A stretch of DNA of 64,000 bases, taken from Nitrososphaerota archaeon. Its GTDB lineage: Archaea; Thermoproteota; Nitrososphaeria; Nitrososphaerales; Gagatemarchaeaceae. A model generated the notes under the pieces. It did not search any database and had not been told where the DNA came from. It was given only the letters and a program-made list of their open reading frames with translations. Location of the stretch: contig JAPCJH010000002.1 of the NCBI GenBank assembly GCA_027887045.1, positions 198,723-262,722 of the forward strand, read 5' to 3'. Below, piece by piece: positions 42,677 to 51,139 of the stretch. How positions within the stretch are numbered: the first letter of the stretch is position 1; each line of letters starts with the position of its first letter. Position numbers and translations under genes: made by a program.

Positions 42677-43099
42677 CTAGCATGGTGGCTTGTGGTCCTT
42701 GCAACCGCACGCTTTTGATCTCAAGGCGGTGCATGAGGCTGCCCTTGGCCAGTTCGCCGTGACGACAACGATGATTCCCCCAGCAATTCCTCCCAACACA
42801 AACAAGTTGTACGAGAAGTTGGCTTGGACAATTTCCGGAGAATCGAACGAAACGATGACCTGATTTGCTGCGCCTCCATTTGCGCCTCCTCAGCCATCGA
42901 ATGTGAAGATGAATGAGGAAGGACTGGCCACCAACTTGATCGTCGAACCAGCCGGCACATAGATTGTTGAAGATGTACCAGCCTGAACTTTCCCTGACGC
43001 AGATCCTTGCGAGGAAGCATATGCGACAGAGCCACTGCCAGCTACGCTGATTGTGAGGCCTGGGTAAAATAAGGCATTCTCCGTAATTGGTCCATTCAC
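42677..43099 (-). pseudogene. relic of a membrane-anchored surface protein
   Basis: The first part codes extracellular beta-type sequence (ISVAGSGSVAYASSQGSASG, AGTSSTIYVPAGSTIKLVASP). An in-frame TGA at 42890-42892 follows FTFDG, just where related repeats usually have Trp. The same frame then continues with NQVIVSFDSPEIVQANFSYN and a C-terminal membrane helix (LFVLGGIAGGIIVVV). The start is also missing or displaced, so only the tail of a larger gene is left. Confidence 0.5.
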
Positions 43100-43151
43100 T
43101 AGCCTAATGCACCGACATGCTCTCAGAACGGAAATTCTTCGAATAAATACA

Positions 43152-43161
43152 CCCTAAATAA
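43152..43161 (+). promoter_or_regulatory. TATA-like box of the UPF0182 gene
   Basis: CCTAAATAAC centred about 28 bases before ATG 43185; a second A+T box, AATAAATAC, lies 10 bases further upstream. Confidence 0.4.
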
Positions 43162-43184
43162 CCGCACTCCGTCCCGCCGAAGAA

Positions 43185-45929
43185 ATGGACTCCGACGCTG
43201 GAGAGCGACGTGCCAGGTTCTACAAGTGGCCGGCCCGGTTCATCCTTGCCCTCATCGCGGTAGCCGTCGTCCTCGCAGTCGCCTGGGTGATACTCCAGTG
43301 GTCGATCGCCGAGTCAGTCTACTCTGCCAAGGCCGGCCTCGATTGGTTCGGCATCACTTTCTACCACGAATACACCTTCGCAGCGGCCGGCCTCTTCGCG
43401 CTACTGGTCGTGTACCCCAAACCCGGGGGGAGCGACCTCTGGAGACTGGGAACCGTGCTATCCAAGCTCGTGAGGCCCTACGAGGCTGCGCAGGAAGGGT
43501 TTCGGATCAGCGAGAAGATGAACGTCTGGCTCTGGGCCCTGTGGCAGACGCTCAAGTGGGCGATAGCCTTCTACGCCTTCTCAGTATCGGGTGGCTTCCC
43601 CTTCCTCGGCCCGATAATGAACCCCATCATGATGACGACGATGGGCCTGGGGAACTGGGCAGAGGTACCGCGGGTCTTCGCACTCCCGGTGGCCCCAGCC
43701 TCCGGAGCCGGGTTCGTGGGCCTGATGCCTTCGATGTCTATCCAGTACGCCGTTCTTTCATATGCGCTCTCGGCCTTTCTCTTGGTCCTTGCGGTTCGAA
43801 CGATCCTCCGCCTCGTGGCCAACCTTGCCATTCGGAGGAGCGGCGTCTGGATCAGGAACTTCCTCACCCTGATTGCTGCCATCCTCCTTGCGGTCATACT
43901 GGGCGCCCCCTACTGGCTGATGAATGTAGCCACGCCCTACGTCTACGGGATAGTCTGGAGCGGCCTCCTTCTCACCGCGGTGGGGATCGTCTCCCTCTCA
44001 AGGAGGAACGCGCAGGCGCCGAGGCAGAAGCTCTTTAAGGCGGTCGCCGTCGTGATCGGAGTGCTGTTGCTCGTCCAGGTGAGCATCGGCGCCTTCTACT
44101 ACTTCAACTGGAACAACAACTACCTCGCGTACTCGTGGTTTCCTCAGACCCAGAAGCAGATCACAGTGACAAGATGGTCCGCTGGTTTGGACGGCATTCA
44201 AGTCAGTAACATCAACAGCCTCCCGACGAGCAACCCGACGACAACCCTCAACCTGGTCCGGCAGTGGGATCAGCAAGCCGCGGCAGTCACCAACACGAAG
44301 GAGATTGGCGCGTACAACTGGATGGGCCTGGCCAGCTCCGAGATCGTCTTCTACAACGGCACGGAATACTGGGTCTCCCCGACGACCCCCACCTTCCCAT
44401 CGACCGACTGGATCAGCGAGCACCTCATCTACACACACGCTGCGAAGGTCTTGGTAATCAACACCCACAACGGGTCTGTGATACCCACTACCAGCGGCTT
44501 CAGGATCGGCTCCGAACCCCCCATCTACTATGGCGAGGGGGACGGCTTCAACCAGAACGTGTACGTCCACATCCCGGGATATGATGAGATCCAGAACGTT
44601 TCGTACGCCGGGGCGTCGGACTACGTGTTGAGCGGCTGGCAGAAGTCGATGTGGTTCACCTTCGCCGAGGCGCAGCTCGGTTTCGCCTTCTCGGGCCAAC
44701 CCATAGACATGCTCTGGAACAGGAACATCTTCTCCAGGGTTGGAGACGTGCTAATCTCCGGTCTCACCATGGACCCCTCGGCGTACTTGGTGTCCGACGG
44801 GAAGAACCTCTACTACGCGGTGCAGATTTACATCAACTACCCCTTGCAGTCGGGCTTTTCCGCGAGCCCCTACCTGAGGTTTTTCGGCGTGGCCCTGGTC
44901 AACATCCAGGACGGCGCGATGCAGGGCTATACGGTCTCCAACCTGCTGGGGACCAACTCCTCCGACTTCATCACGAAGTTCTACCAGAACTACTACAACA
45001 CCTGGTCCGCCCCTCCCTCCTGGCTGGTCCCTCAGCTCAGGTATCCGGAGCAGCTGCTCGGTTCGCCCGCCGTCCCCGGCCAGTTGGACTACGACTTCAC
45101 CTACCACGTGAGCGACCCGTTCGTCTTCAGGTCGGGCACCCAGTTCTACGAGCGGGCCGGGGACAGCAACGTGCAGTACATCCCCTTCGCCGTCGGGAAC
45201 CGGACTTACTTCGTCGGCCTGCAGCTAGCCCAATACCAGGGCGTCGTCAGCAAGAACCTCGGGGCTCTCTACATTGCCTACGGTGGGGACAGACTGGGCC
45301 AGATCTACCTGTACCAGAACCCCTCGCAGTCGGCGCTGATTATCGGCCCTACGGCCGCAGAGAACGCCCTCACGACCAACCAGCAGGTGAGGACGCAACT
45401 CACTCTACTCCCCAACTACAGGTTCGGCTCGTACCTGCTCTACTCCGTCGGAGGACAGCTCACCTATTTTGTAGCCGTGTACACCAATCCCGGCACCTCC
45501 GGTGTAGTCACTCAGCTGCCTTTCATGACAGCGGTCAACCCATCCTCCGGTGTAGTCGGAGTGGGCTCCAACGCCGTGGCGGCCTTTGAGAACCTCGGAG
45601 CAGGCAATTCCACGACCGGCGTGACGCCAAGTAGGGACGCCCTAGTCCATCGTATCGACGCCATAGTTACTTCAAGGGGCTACAGCCTGGTCAACGCGAC
45701 GTCCGTCAATCCCACGGTCTACGTGAACGTGGGCAGCGTTTCTCTCAGCTCAGCGGGGGCGAACGCGACGATAGCTCAGGTGGTCAGCCTGCTCCAGACC
45801 TATGGACCCGGGAGCGTCGATCATACGGTCTACGCCTGGACTGACGGCTCCGGGAACCTCAACTTCGGCGTGCTCAGCGTCCCTGCCCAAGGAGTTACGT
45901 ATCTGTACTACGTCACCATCAAGTCGTAG
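43185..45929 (+). CDS. UPF0182-family large membrane protein
   Basis: A 914-residue protein. Seven or so membrane helices fill residues 15-310, followed by a large external domain of about 600 residues rich in Asn, Tyr, Trp and Ser (EIGAYNWMGLASSEIVFYNG). This fits UPF0182 (COG1615), best known from actinobacteria and of unknown function. The gene is clearly richer in G+C and uses third-position C heavily compared with the island upstream, which suggests high expression or a different origin. It has its own promoter-like box. Confidence 0.82.
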   Translation: MDSDAGERRARFYKWPARFILALIAVAVVLAVAWVILQWSIAESVYSAKAGLDWFGITFYHEYTFAAAGLFALLVVYPKPGGSDLWRLGTVLSKLVRPYEAAQEGFRISEKMNVWLWALWQTLKWAIAFYAFSVSGGFPFLGPIMNPIMMTTMGLGNWAEVPRVFALPVAPASGAGFVGLMPSMSIQYAVLSYALSAFLLVLAVRTILRLVANLAIRRSGVWIRNFLTLIAAILLAVILGAPYWLMNVATPYVYGIVWSGLLLTAVGIVSLSRRNAQAPRQKLFKAVAVVIGVLLLVQVSIGAFYYFNWNNNYLAYSWFPQTQKQITVTRWSAGLDGIQVSNINSLPTSNPTTTLNLVRQWDQQAAAVTNTKEIGAYNWMGLASSEIVFYNGTEYWVSPTTPTFPSTDWISEHLIYTHAAKVLVINTHNGSVIPTTSGFRIGSEPPIYYGEGDGFNQNVYVHIPGYDEIQNVSYAGASDYVLSGWQKSMWFTFAEAQLGFAFSGQPIDMLWNRNIFSRVGDVLISGLTMDPSAYLVSDGKNLYYAVQIYINYPLQSGFSASPYLRFFGVALVNIQDGAMQGYTVSNLLGTNSSDFITKFYQNYYNTWSAPPSWLVPQLRYPEQLLGSPAVPGQLDYDFTYHVSDPFVFRSGTQFYERAGDSNVQYIPFAVGNRTYFVGLQLAQYQGVVSKNLGALYIAYGGDRLGQIYLYQNPSQSALIIGPTAAENALTTNQQVRTQLTLLPNYRFGSYLLYSVGGQLTYFVAVYTNPGTSGVVTQLPFMTAVNPSSGVVGVGSNAVAAFENLGAGNSTTGVTPSRDALVHRIDAIVTSRGYSLVNATSVNPTVYVNVGSVSLSSAGANATIAQVVSLLQTYGPGSVDHTVYAWTDGSGNLNFGVLSVPAQGVTYLYYVTIKS

Positions 45930-45940
45930 CGAGTCGAAGA

Positions 45941-46276
45941 TTAGCGCCTGACGAGGAGGAGGACGACCACGACGACGGCCGCTATCAGCCCGATGACAAT
46001 CAGACGGAGCGCCCCGTTCCGCTCCCAAATCATGAAGGTTGCGTTCATCTGCGCAATCGGGTTCCTCGAGTTGAGCAGCTTCACCAGCTCCAAGGCCTCC
46101 TCGTAGACGAACTTCCCCCGGTCGACCGCGATGACGTTGTCGTCTTTCAGCACGAAAGTGTGTCCCTTGACCGCCAGGGGCAGGTGCGACCTCCTGTTGA
46201 CCCACTCACGGAACTGCTCTTGGCTCAAGGCTCCACCACCATCCGCCCTGTAGGAGCTTTTCTCCTTTTCCTTCAT
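45941..46276 (-). CDS. tail-anchored hypothetical protein
   Basis: A 111-residue protein from ATG 46276 with a charged N-terminus (KEKEKSSYRADGGG), a compact domain with SQEQFREWVNRRSHLPLAV and a single C-terminal membrane helix ending RLIVIGLIAAVVVVVLLLVRR. The layout suggests a cytosolic domain held at the membrane. It converges with the UPF0182 gene, 11 bases apart. No family recognised. Confidence 0.55.
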   Translation of the reverse strand: MKEKEKSSYRADGGGALSQEQFREWVNRRSHLPLAVKGHTFVLKDDNVIAVDRGKFVYEEALELVKLLNSRNPIAQMNATFMIWERNGALRLIVIGLIAAVVVVVLLLVRR

Positions 46277-46345
46277 TTGTAGTGCACGCTCGAAGCCCTC
46301 GGGTGACAAATTCGACGTGTAAGACCCTTACATCCCGACGCAAGG

Positions 46346-47755
46346 ATGATCATTCCCCGCGACAATATTCCATTACGGAATGTGCCGAAGTTCTACGCTC
46401 TTGCAATCAAATGCGCGGCGAACGCCCGCTCATGGATTGAAAGCCCAGCTTATAGCGGCCATTCCTCTGGCTCCATTGGGCGGACAACCACGGATCCGGT
46501 TTCTACTGCCAACAATTTATGGGTCGTGGTGAGCGCGCTCTTGGTCTTCGTCATGACCATAGCAGTCGGGCTCCTTGAAGTCGGCGAGCTCGGCGAAGCC
46601 TATTCAAGAAGTCTCCTGAAGACAGTCATGATAACCTGCTCAGCGTTATTCTTCATGGCCCTGGTAGGGTTCAACACGGCGTTTGCCCCCACGATCGGCG
46701 GAGTAATCGGGAACCCATTGTATAACGGGATATTCCTTGGAGGGTTCTCGACCAACACACCAGGACTGCTCACCGGGACGTGGTGGTCCATGACAGCCGC
46801 ATACTTCAACACAGGACTTACGGTCGGGCCCTACTTTCTCTTCGAAGCGGCGTTCGCTTCAGTAACCCTTGCTCTCGTGGGATTGGTCGTTTTGGACAAG
46901 GTCAAACTAAGCGGTTTCCTCCTCTATTCGATTCCGTATTTCATCCTGATTTGGAACCTTCCAGCGGCCTGGATTTGGAACCCTACGGGCTGGCTTTACC
47001 TATTGGGCATGAGGGATTTCGCCGGAGGTCTCGTGGTTCACGCTGCCGCGGGGGCCGCGGGCCTTGGAATCTTGTTCCAGGTGTGGGCCGAGGAGAAAGC
47101 CAGAGGGTTCGTGGCAAGTCCGGCGAGGGCATTGAACCCGTCGACGGGGTGGCTCACGATAGCGATACTTCTGCTCTGGGTCGGATGGTTCGGGTTCAAT
47201 CCTGGAAGCGTGCTCGCCTTCAACGAGTCCGCGCTTGTCGTGGTCCTGACCACCTTCCTTGCCGCCTCTTCTGCATGTTTGTCCCTAATGTTCTTCCAGT
47301 ATCTGACGATAAGGAAGGACCCCGGCCTCATGTACGCGGTTAATGGGATCCTGATGGGCCTGATTGTAATTACGCCTCTAGCGGGGTTCGTGAGTCCTGG
47401 AAGTGCGGTGGTCTTGGGTCTGATATCCGGCCCACTCTATCTCCAAGCGGAGACGTGGTTTTCCACTAAAAGGTGGTTCAGCGACCCCATCGGCTTGATG
47501 CCCGGCCACCTGATTGGCGGAGTGTTCGGGGTTCTAATGATCGCATTTTTCACGCAGCACGCGTTTGCGGCTGCCTCCGGAACAAGCCTTCCAGATGGGC
47601 TCCTCTTCGGAGGAGGGATCCAGGCTTTCGGCCAGCTTGGCATTGAGACCTTCGGTCTGTTGTTGACCCTCGTCGTGGTCTTCGTGCTTTCGTACGTCTT
47701 TACTCGCATTATTGCCAACGTACTTCATGGCCTGACCACCGACTACAAGGCCTGA
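46346..47755 (+). CDS. amt: ammonium transporter (Amt/MEP family)
   Basis: An 11-helix ammonium channel, usually trimeric. Conserved elements are GGFSTNT, the pore-lining RDFAGGLVVHAAAG (Asp plus first pore His) and PGHLIGGVFG (second pore His). The first 55 residues before the first membrane helix (NNLWVVVSALLVFVMT) are longer than usual, so the real start may be further in or this is an archaeal extension. No GlnK gene is seen next to it. In this lineage it may supply nitrogen for assimilation. Confidence 0.92.
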   Translation: MIIPRDNIPLRNVPKFYALAIKCAANARSWIESPAYSGHSSGSIGRTTTDPVSTANNLWVVVSALLVFVMTIAVGLLEVGELGEAYSRSLLKTVMITCSALFFMALVGFNTAFAPTIGGVIGNPLYNGIFLGGFSTNTPGLLTGTWWSMTAAYFNTGLTVGPYFLFEAAFASVTLALVGLVVLDKVKLSGFLLYSIPYFILIWNLPAAWIWNPTGWLYLLGMRDFAGGLVVHAAAGAAGLGILFQVWAEEKARGFVASPARALNPSTGWLTIAILLLWVGWFGFNPGSVLAFNESALVVVLTTFLAASSACLSLMFFQYLTIRKDPGLMYAVNGILMGLIVITPLAGFVSPGSAVVLGLISGPLYLQAETWFSTKRWFSDPIGLMPGHLIGGVFGVLMIAFFTQHAFAAASGTSLPDGLLFGGGIQAFGQLGIETFGLLLTLVVVFVLSYVFTRIIANVLHGLTTDYKA

Positions 47756-47988
47756 GCTAGCTCACGGGGTCTTTGAGAAACCCCCCAAATGGTCGTTTTT
47801 GGCCGCTGTGATGGACGCAATCGCTCTCGATTAGGAGACCGGGGCCGTGACCCCGTTGGTCGACCGTGATTGCAAGACGTGTCGTACCCGAGATCCAAGC
47901 CCGGAACCTCTTGATGCAGAGCCAGATTTCCTAGAATCGGCTCAATCAGCATCGTCTCAAGCCAGTATGAGTAAGGTACTTGGAGACC

Positions 47989-48204
47989 CTAGTTTTTCGA
48001 TCTATTACTTTCTCGCTGAACGGACTTGCGGAGTCGGTTTAGTTCGGCAATCTTCTCCTTGTACTCCTTTTTCTTTTTCTTATTTCCTTGTGCCCGGGCT
48101 TGATCGTATAGCTTCCTCAGTTTCTCTTCTTCTGACGCGTAATCGGACAACTTCGGGGATGAAGTTGTAGTGCCATAATTAGGCCTTTCAGTCACAGGTC
48201 GCAA
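47989..48204 (-). CDS. small charged coiled-coil protein
   Basis: A 71-residue frame with a long Lys/Glu/Arg-rich helix (EEEKLRKLYDQARAQGNKKK and following EKIAELNRLRKSVQ). No start-specific signal seen. Family unknown; composition is coding-like but low complexity. Confidence 0.42.
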   Translation of the reverse strand: MRPVTERPNYGTTTSSPKLSDYASEEEKLRKLYDQARAQGNKKKKKEYKEKIAELNRLRKSVQRESNRSKN

Positions 48205-48330
48205 GACGACCTGCTGGAGTAGTCCTCCTTGTTTTTACGGCTTACCTGCCACACTTTGGATATCTTTCGGAAACGCTGTCCATCATCGCGATTCTGAAGC
48301 GAGCTCGGGTCAGAGAATTGGTGGAATCTG

Positions 48331-48633
48331 CTATATTTCCAGATGGACCTGAACCACGCGGTCGATCTGCTTTCCCGCCTTTGTCATCTTGAACTCTATC
48401 AAGAAAATGGCTTTGCGCACCTGAACGGAGTGACGAGAGGTCATGCGTACTTGGCGTTCGGTCTCACCTCGATATGTCACCTTGACCCCCGACTTGGATT
48501 CGGTCTTCGACTTTATGGCTGCTAGACAGAGGTCGTAGATGGTTCCTTTCGAAAGACCTAGTCTTTGATCAATATATTCGAGGTAACCCTTTGAAGTTAG
48601 GTGTCCCCCTATTGCACCGGGACGGTAACTCAT
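48331..48633 (-). CDS. hypothetical protein divergent from tbp
   Basis: A 100-residue soluble protein from ATG 48633 (a GTG three codons upstream is possible). It has a helical N-terminal part (HLTSKGYLEYIDQRLGLSKG) that could be a small helix-turn-helix and a beta-rich C-terminal part (SGVKVTYRGETERQVR; AIFLIEFKMTKAG). No family recognised. It shares the intergenic region with tbp. Confidence 0.45.
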   Translation of the reverse strand: MSYRPGAIGGHLTSKGYLEYIDQRLGLSKGTIYDLCLAAIKSKTESKSGVKVTYRGETERQVRMTSRHSVQVRKAIFLIEFKMTKAGKQIDRVVQVHLEI

Positions 48634-48850
48634 CCTCTCCACATCTGATTTCGAAGATAATCAGTTCAGCCCTCCTTTTCTCGCTTTCCTTCTGCAATTC
48701 GAGAGACTGCACGTGTATTGTCGAACCGGTTGCCAATCTAAGCCACCTTGATTTTCAAATGTTCTCCCTCTTTGGCTCTCGCGAGGAAGGATGGCGAAAC
48801 GCAATTTCCCTCTATTGTGGTTATTGCGGGCATTACGAGCCCCGTAAGAT

Positions 48851-48860
48851 ACTATATATC
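48851..48860 (+). promoter_or_regulatory. TATA box of tbp
   Basis: ACTATATATC, centred 29 bases before the GTG at 48885; supports that GTG as start of a leaderless message. Confidence 0.6.
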
Positions 48861-48884
48861 CTGTCGAACTTTCACGCCCCTTCA

Positions 48885-49442
48885 GTGCCCCAAACGAAGG
48901 CAATCGTAAGAATCGAGAACGTTGTCGCTTCCGCTTCAATAAATCAGAGGGTCGACCTCAACCTCATAACCAAGAACTTTGTCGACGTCGAGTATCATCC
49001 CGACCAATTCCCTGGACTGGTCTTCAGACTGAAGAGCCCGAAGACGGCAACCCTGGTATTCAGCTCGGGGAAGATGGTCTGTACTGGTGCAAAATCGGAG
49101 GAGCAGTCAAGAAAGGTCGTGCAAGAGGTTGTCAGGAGGTTGAGGAAGGGGGGCATCCCCATCAAGAACGAGGCAGAAATAGTAATACAGAACATTGTGG
49201 CATCGGCGAACCTTGGTGGGAAGATCGATCTGGAACAAGCGGCTAGGCAGTTGCCAAAATCGATGTACGAGCCCGAGCAGTTCCCCGGATTGATCCACAG
49301 GATGCCGGACCCCAAGACCGTGTTACTTCTCTTCTCATCTGGGAAGCTCGTTTGCACTGGAGCGAAGAAGGAGGCCGACGTCTACAGGGCCGTGAATAAC
49401 GTGCACGTGATGCTCGAAGAAAAGGGGCTCATGATTTACTGA
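48885..49442 (+). CDS. tbp: TATA-box-binding protein
   Basis: The general transcription factor that bends promoter DNA and recruits TFB. The two direct repeats of the saddle are visible: VRIENVVASASINQRVDLN with FPGLVFRLKSPKTATLVF and SGKMVCTGAKSEEQ; then VIQNIVASANLGGKIDLE with FPGLIHRMPDPKTVLLLF and SGKLVCTGAKKEAD. The GTG start is set by the TATA box and gives 185 residues, normal for archaea. The open frame extends about 100 codons further upstream but is not TBP-like. Confidence 0.95.
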   Translation: MPQTKAIVRIENVVASASINQRVDLNLITKNFVDVEYHPDQFPGLVFRLKSPKTATLVFSSGKMVCTGAKSEEQSRKVVQEVVRRLRKGGIPIKNEAEIVIQNIVASANLGGKIDLEQAARQLPKSMYEPEQFPGLIHRMPDPKTVLLLFSSGKLVCTGAKKEADVYRAVNNVHVMLEEKGLMIY

Positions 49443-49525
49443 CCCGTTCGCTCCCTACGGAAATCAAAGTCTACCCTTAAGGCGATTTCTAAGGCTGTAT
49501 TGGAGAACCAGACGGTTGGCTTGTC

Positions 49526-50107
49526 CTACACGCTGTTTATCGAAGTGAGCCACGCGCGGCCGCCATCTGAGTGGAAGGAACTCTCGAAGCTTGCTTCTCG
49601 GATGTAGTTTATCTTCCAGCCTTCATGAAATGTCTCCCTAATCTCGTCCTCAGAGACCCTCCTGGGGCCGCCCCAGCCGGCCGGTTCTTTGTCGCTGAAG
49701 CAGAGCATGAAGTAGGTCCCGTCCGGCTCGAGAGCCGACCGAAGGCTCCTCTCGAACACTCTGCGCGCCTCGTCTGAGAAAACGTGGAATAGGCCGCAAT
49801 CCGTGATTGTGTTGAATCGTCGTTTGAGTTTCTCGAGATGGAGGGCGTCGGCCACTAAGAAGTTGACTCTTGCGCCGGACTCCTTCGCCTTGCGAGTGGC
49901 CTTCTCGATTGCCAGGGGAGCGGCATCTACGCCCCAGACTTCATGACCGTGCTTTGCAAAGAAGATGGCGTTCTCGCCGGTCCCACAGCCAACGTCAAGA
50001 ACTGTTCCGCGAATCTCGCTATGCATTGCCAACCTCGCGAACTCCCGTTGTGGTCGACCGATGTCCCAAGGAGGAGTGCCGAGGTACGATTCGTTGAAGA
50101 ACGCCAT
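49526..50107 (-). CDS. class I SAM-dependent methyltransferase
   Basis: A 193-residue methyltransferase with SAM-binding motif I GTVLDVGCGTGENAIFFA, an acidic motif II region (HEVWGVDAAPLAIEKA), NFLVADALHL and a C-terminal FMLCFSDKEPAGWGGPRRVS stretch. This is typical of small thiopurine- or TehB-like methyltransferases. The substrate is not identifiable. It converges with tbp, 83 bases apart. Confidence 0.82.
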   Translation of the reverse strand: MAFFNESYLGTPPWDIGRPQREFARLAMHSEIRGTVLDVGCGTGENAIFFAKHGHEVWGVDAAPLAIEKATRKAKESGARVNFLVADALHLEKLKRRFNTITDCGLFHVFSDEARRVFERSLRSALEPDGTYFMLCFSDKEPAGWGGPRRVSEDEIRETFHEGWKINYIREASFESSFHSDGGRAWLTSINSV

Positions 50108-50235
50108 CTGGGAGCCGGGGAGTGTTTTCTACCCTTAATCTGTTGTGGTGATAGGTTGGCTCTGATTCTTGGGGTCAGTGGTCAAGGTTAGCTTGATTCG
50201 AGCGTAATGTGGCATTATTCTTCGAATGTCGCCTC

Positions 50236-50243
50236 TTTTATAG
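50236..50243 (+). promoter_or_regulatory. TATA box of the TRAM gene
   Basis: TTTTATAG. It predicts transcription starting near 50265, downstream of ATG 50255, which argues for a later translation start. Confidence 0.45.
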
Positions 50244-50254
50244 CAGGTGATTTC

Positions 50255-50569
50255 ATGCAAGGTCAGTGTCATCCAGCACTAGGAGATGAAAGAACGAGTT
50301 ACGGACGCGGAGGAGGCGGTTACGGGCGCTCTGGTTATGGTGGAGGTTTTAGGTCGGAAGGACCCAAGCCAGTGGAAGTTGGCAAGGAGTACGACGTCAC
50401 CATTACCGAATCGAGCAGACGGGGCGATGGAGTGGCAAAAATCGACGGCTTCGTCATCTTTGTCACCGGAGGAAAGCAGGGCGAGAAGACGAGAATCAAA
50501 ATCACCCAAGTAGGCCCAAGATTCGCCAGCGCCACCATAGTAGGTACAGCTTCACAGGACACGACTTAG
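50255..50569 (+). CDS. TRAM-domain RNA-binding protein
   Basis: A small RNA-binding protein, comparable to archaeal TRAM proteins with RNA-chaperone activity. The N-terminal part is Gly/Tyr/Arg-rich (SYGRGGGGYGRSGYGGG) and the TRAM domain covers about the last 70 residues (VEVGKEYDVTITESSRRGDG, FVIFVTGGKQGEKTRI). The first ATG, 50255, lies before the likely transcription start. An in-frame ACG at 50294 is preceded by AGGAG at 50281-50285 and would give a typical Ser-Tyr-Gly start. So the coding start is uncertain while the product is clear. Confidence 0.85.
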   Translation: MQGQCHPALGDERTSYGRGGGGYGRSGYGGGFRSEGPKPVEVGKEYDVTITESSRRGDGVAKIDGFVIFVTGGKQGEKTRIKITQVGPRFASATIVGTASQDTT

Positions 50570-50640
50570 AACTCGTTCCTGGTAAGGGACGGAGGATCAC
50601 TCCGTCTACCTTTTTCATTTTGGGACTTTCCTTGCGCCTC

Positions 50641-50649
50641 TTTTTATAG
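50641..50649 (+). promoter_or_regulatory. TATA box of the 87-residue gene
   Basis: TTTTTATAG centred 31 bases ahead of ATG 50676, suggesting a nearly leaderless message. Confidence 0.5.
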
Positions 50650-50675
50650 TATTTCGCCATCTGACGAAAGATAGC

Positions 50676-50939
50676 ATGGCAAGCGAGAAAGAAGAACAGG
50701 ATACCAGGTCTAAATTCTATAACAGTCCATCGGTAGCCAAATACATCAAGACCGATGGTGTACCAAAGACTAGACGTGCGTTCAGGGACATGGTTGCTTC
50801 AGGCAGTTCCGAAGACTTAGACAGCGATAAGGGCCGAGAGTTGATAGCTAGTTTGGGTAAAGTAGTCTTCATGAAGCACCCCCAACAAATCAATATCATG
50901 GACAAGTCAAACGGTAAGATAATAGTGTCAATCGATTAG
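50676..50939 (+). CDS. conserved-looking small hypothetical protein
   Basis: An 87-residue soluble protein with a charged N-terminus, a helical middle (GVPKTRRAFRDMVASGSSED) and a beta-type C-terminus (VVFMKHPQQINIMDKSNGKI). It has a good promoter at leaderless spacing. Codon use is less G+C-rich than its neighbours. No family recognised. Confidence 0.6.
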   Translation: MASEKEEQDTRSKFYNSPSVAKYIKTDGVPKTRRAFRDMVASGSSEDLDSDKGRELIASLGKVVFMKHPQQINIMDKSNGKIIVSID

Positions 50940-51139
50940 AAAATCCGAATGTTTGGGCGCGCAGTCGAACCGCGTCTCGGTTTCGGGGGGTAACCCCGCA
51001 TCATGAAAGCCGCTTATCTTTGTTCTCTATCACAAAGTGATCTCTTTCGGGTGCTTACGACGGATTCGATTCTTGAATTCCGAAATAATCGACTTGGCCC
51101 CCTTCTTGGTTCAATAGAAACGAAGAATGCGCAAGTTCT

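Noticed and set aside
42700-42716. Another tRNA-Gly end copy (GCAACCGCACGC)
   Set aside because: Only a short imperfect match; the bases before it do not resemble the tRNA, so it was not counted as an attachment site.
44651-45589. Long alternative frame inside the UPF0182 gene
   Set aside because: An Arg/Pro/Leu-rich shadow produced by the high G+C third positions of the real gene.
48591-48884. N-terminal extension of tbp
   Set aside because: The added residues are not TBP-like, and the TATA box inside this stretch places the start at GTG 48885.
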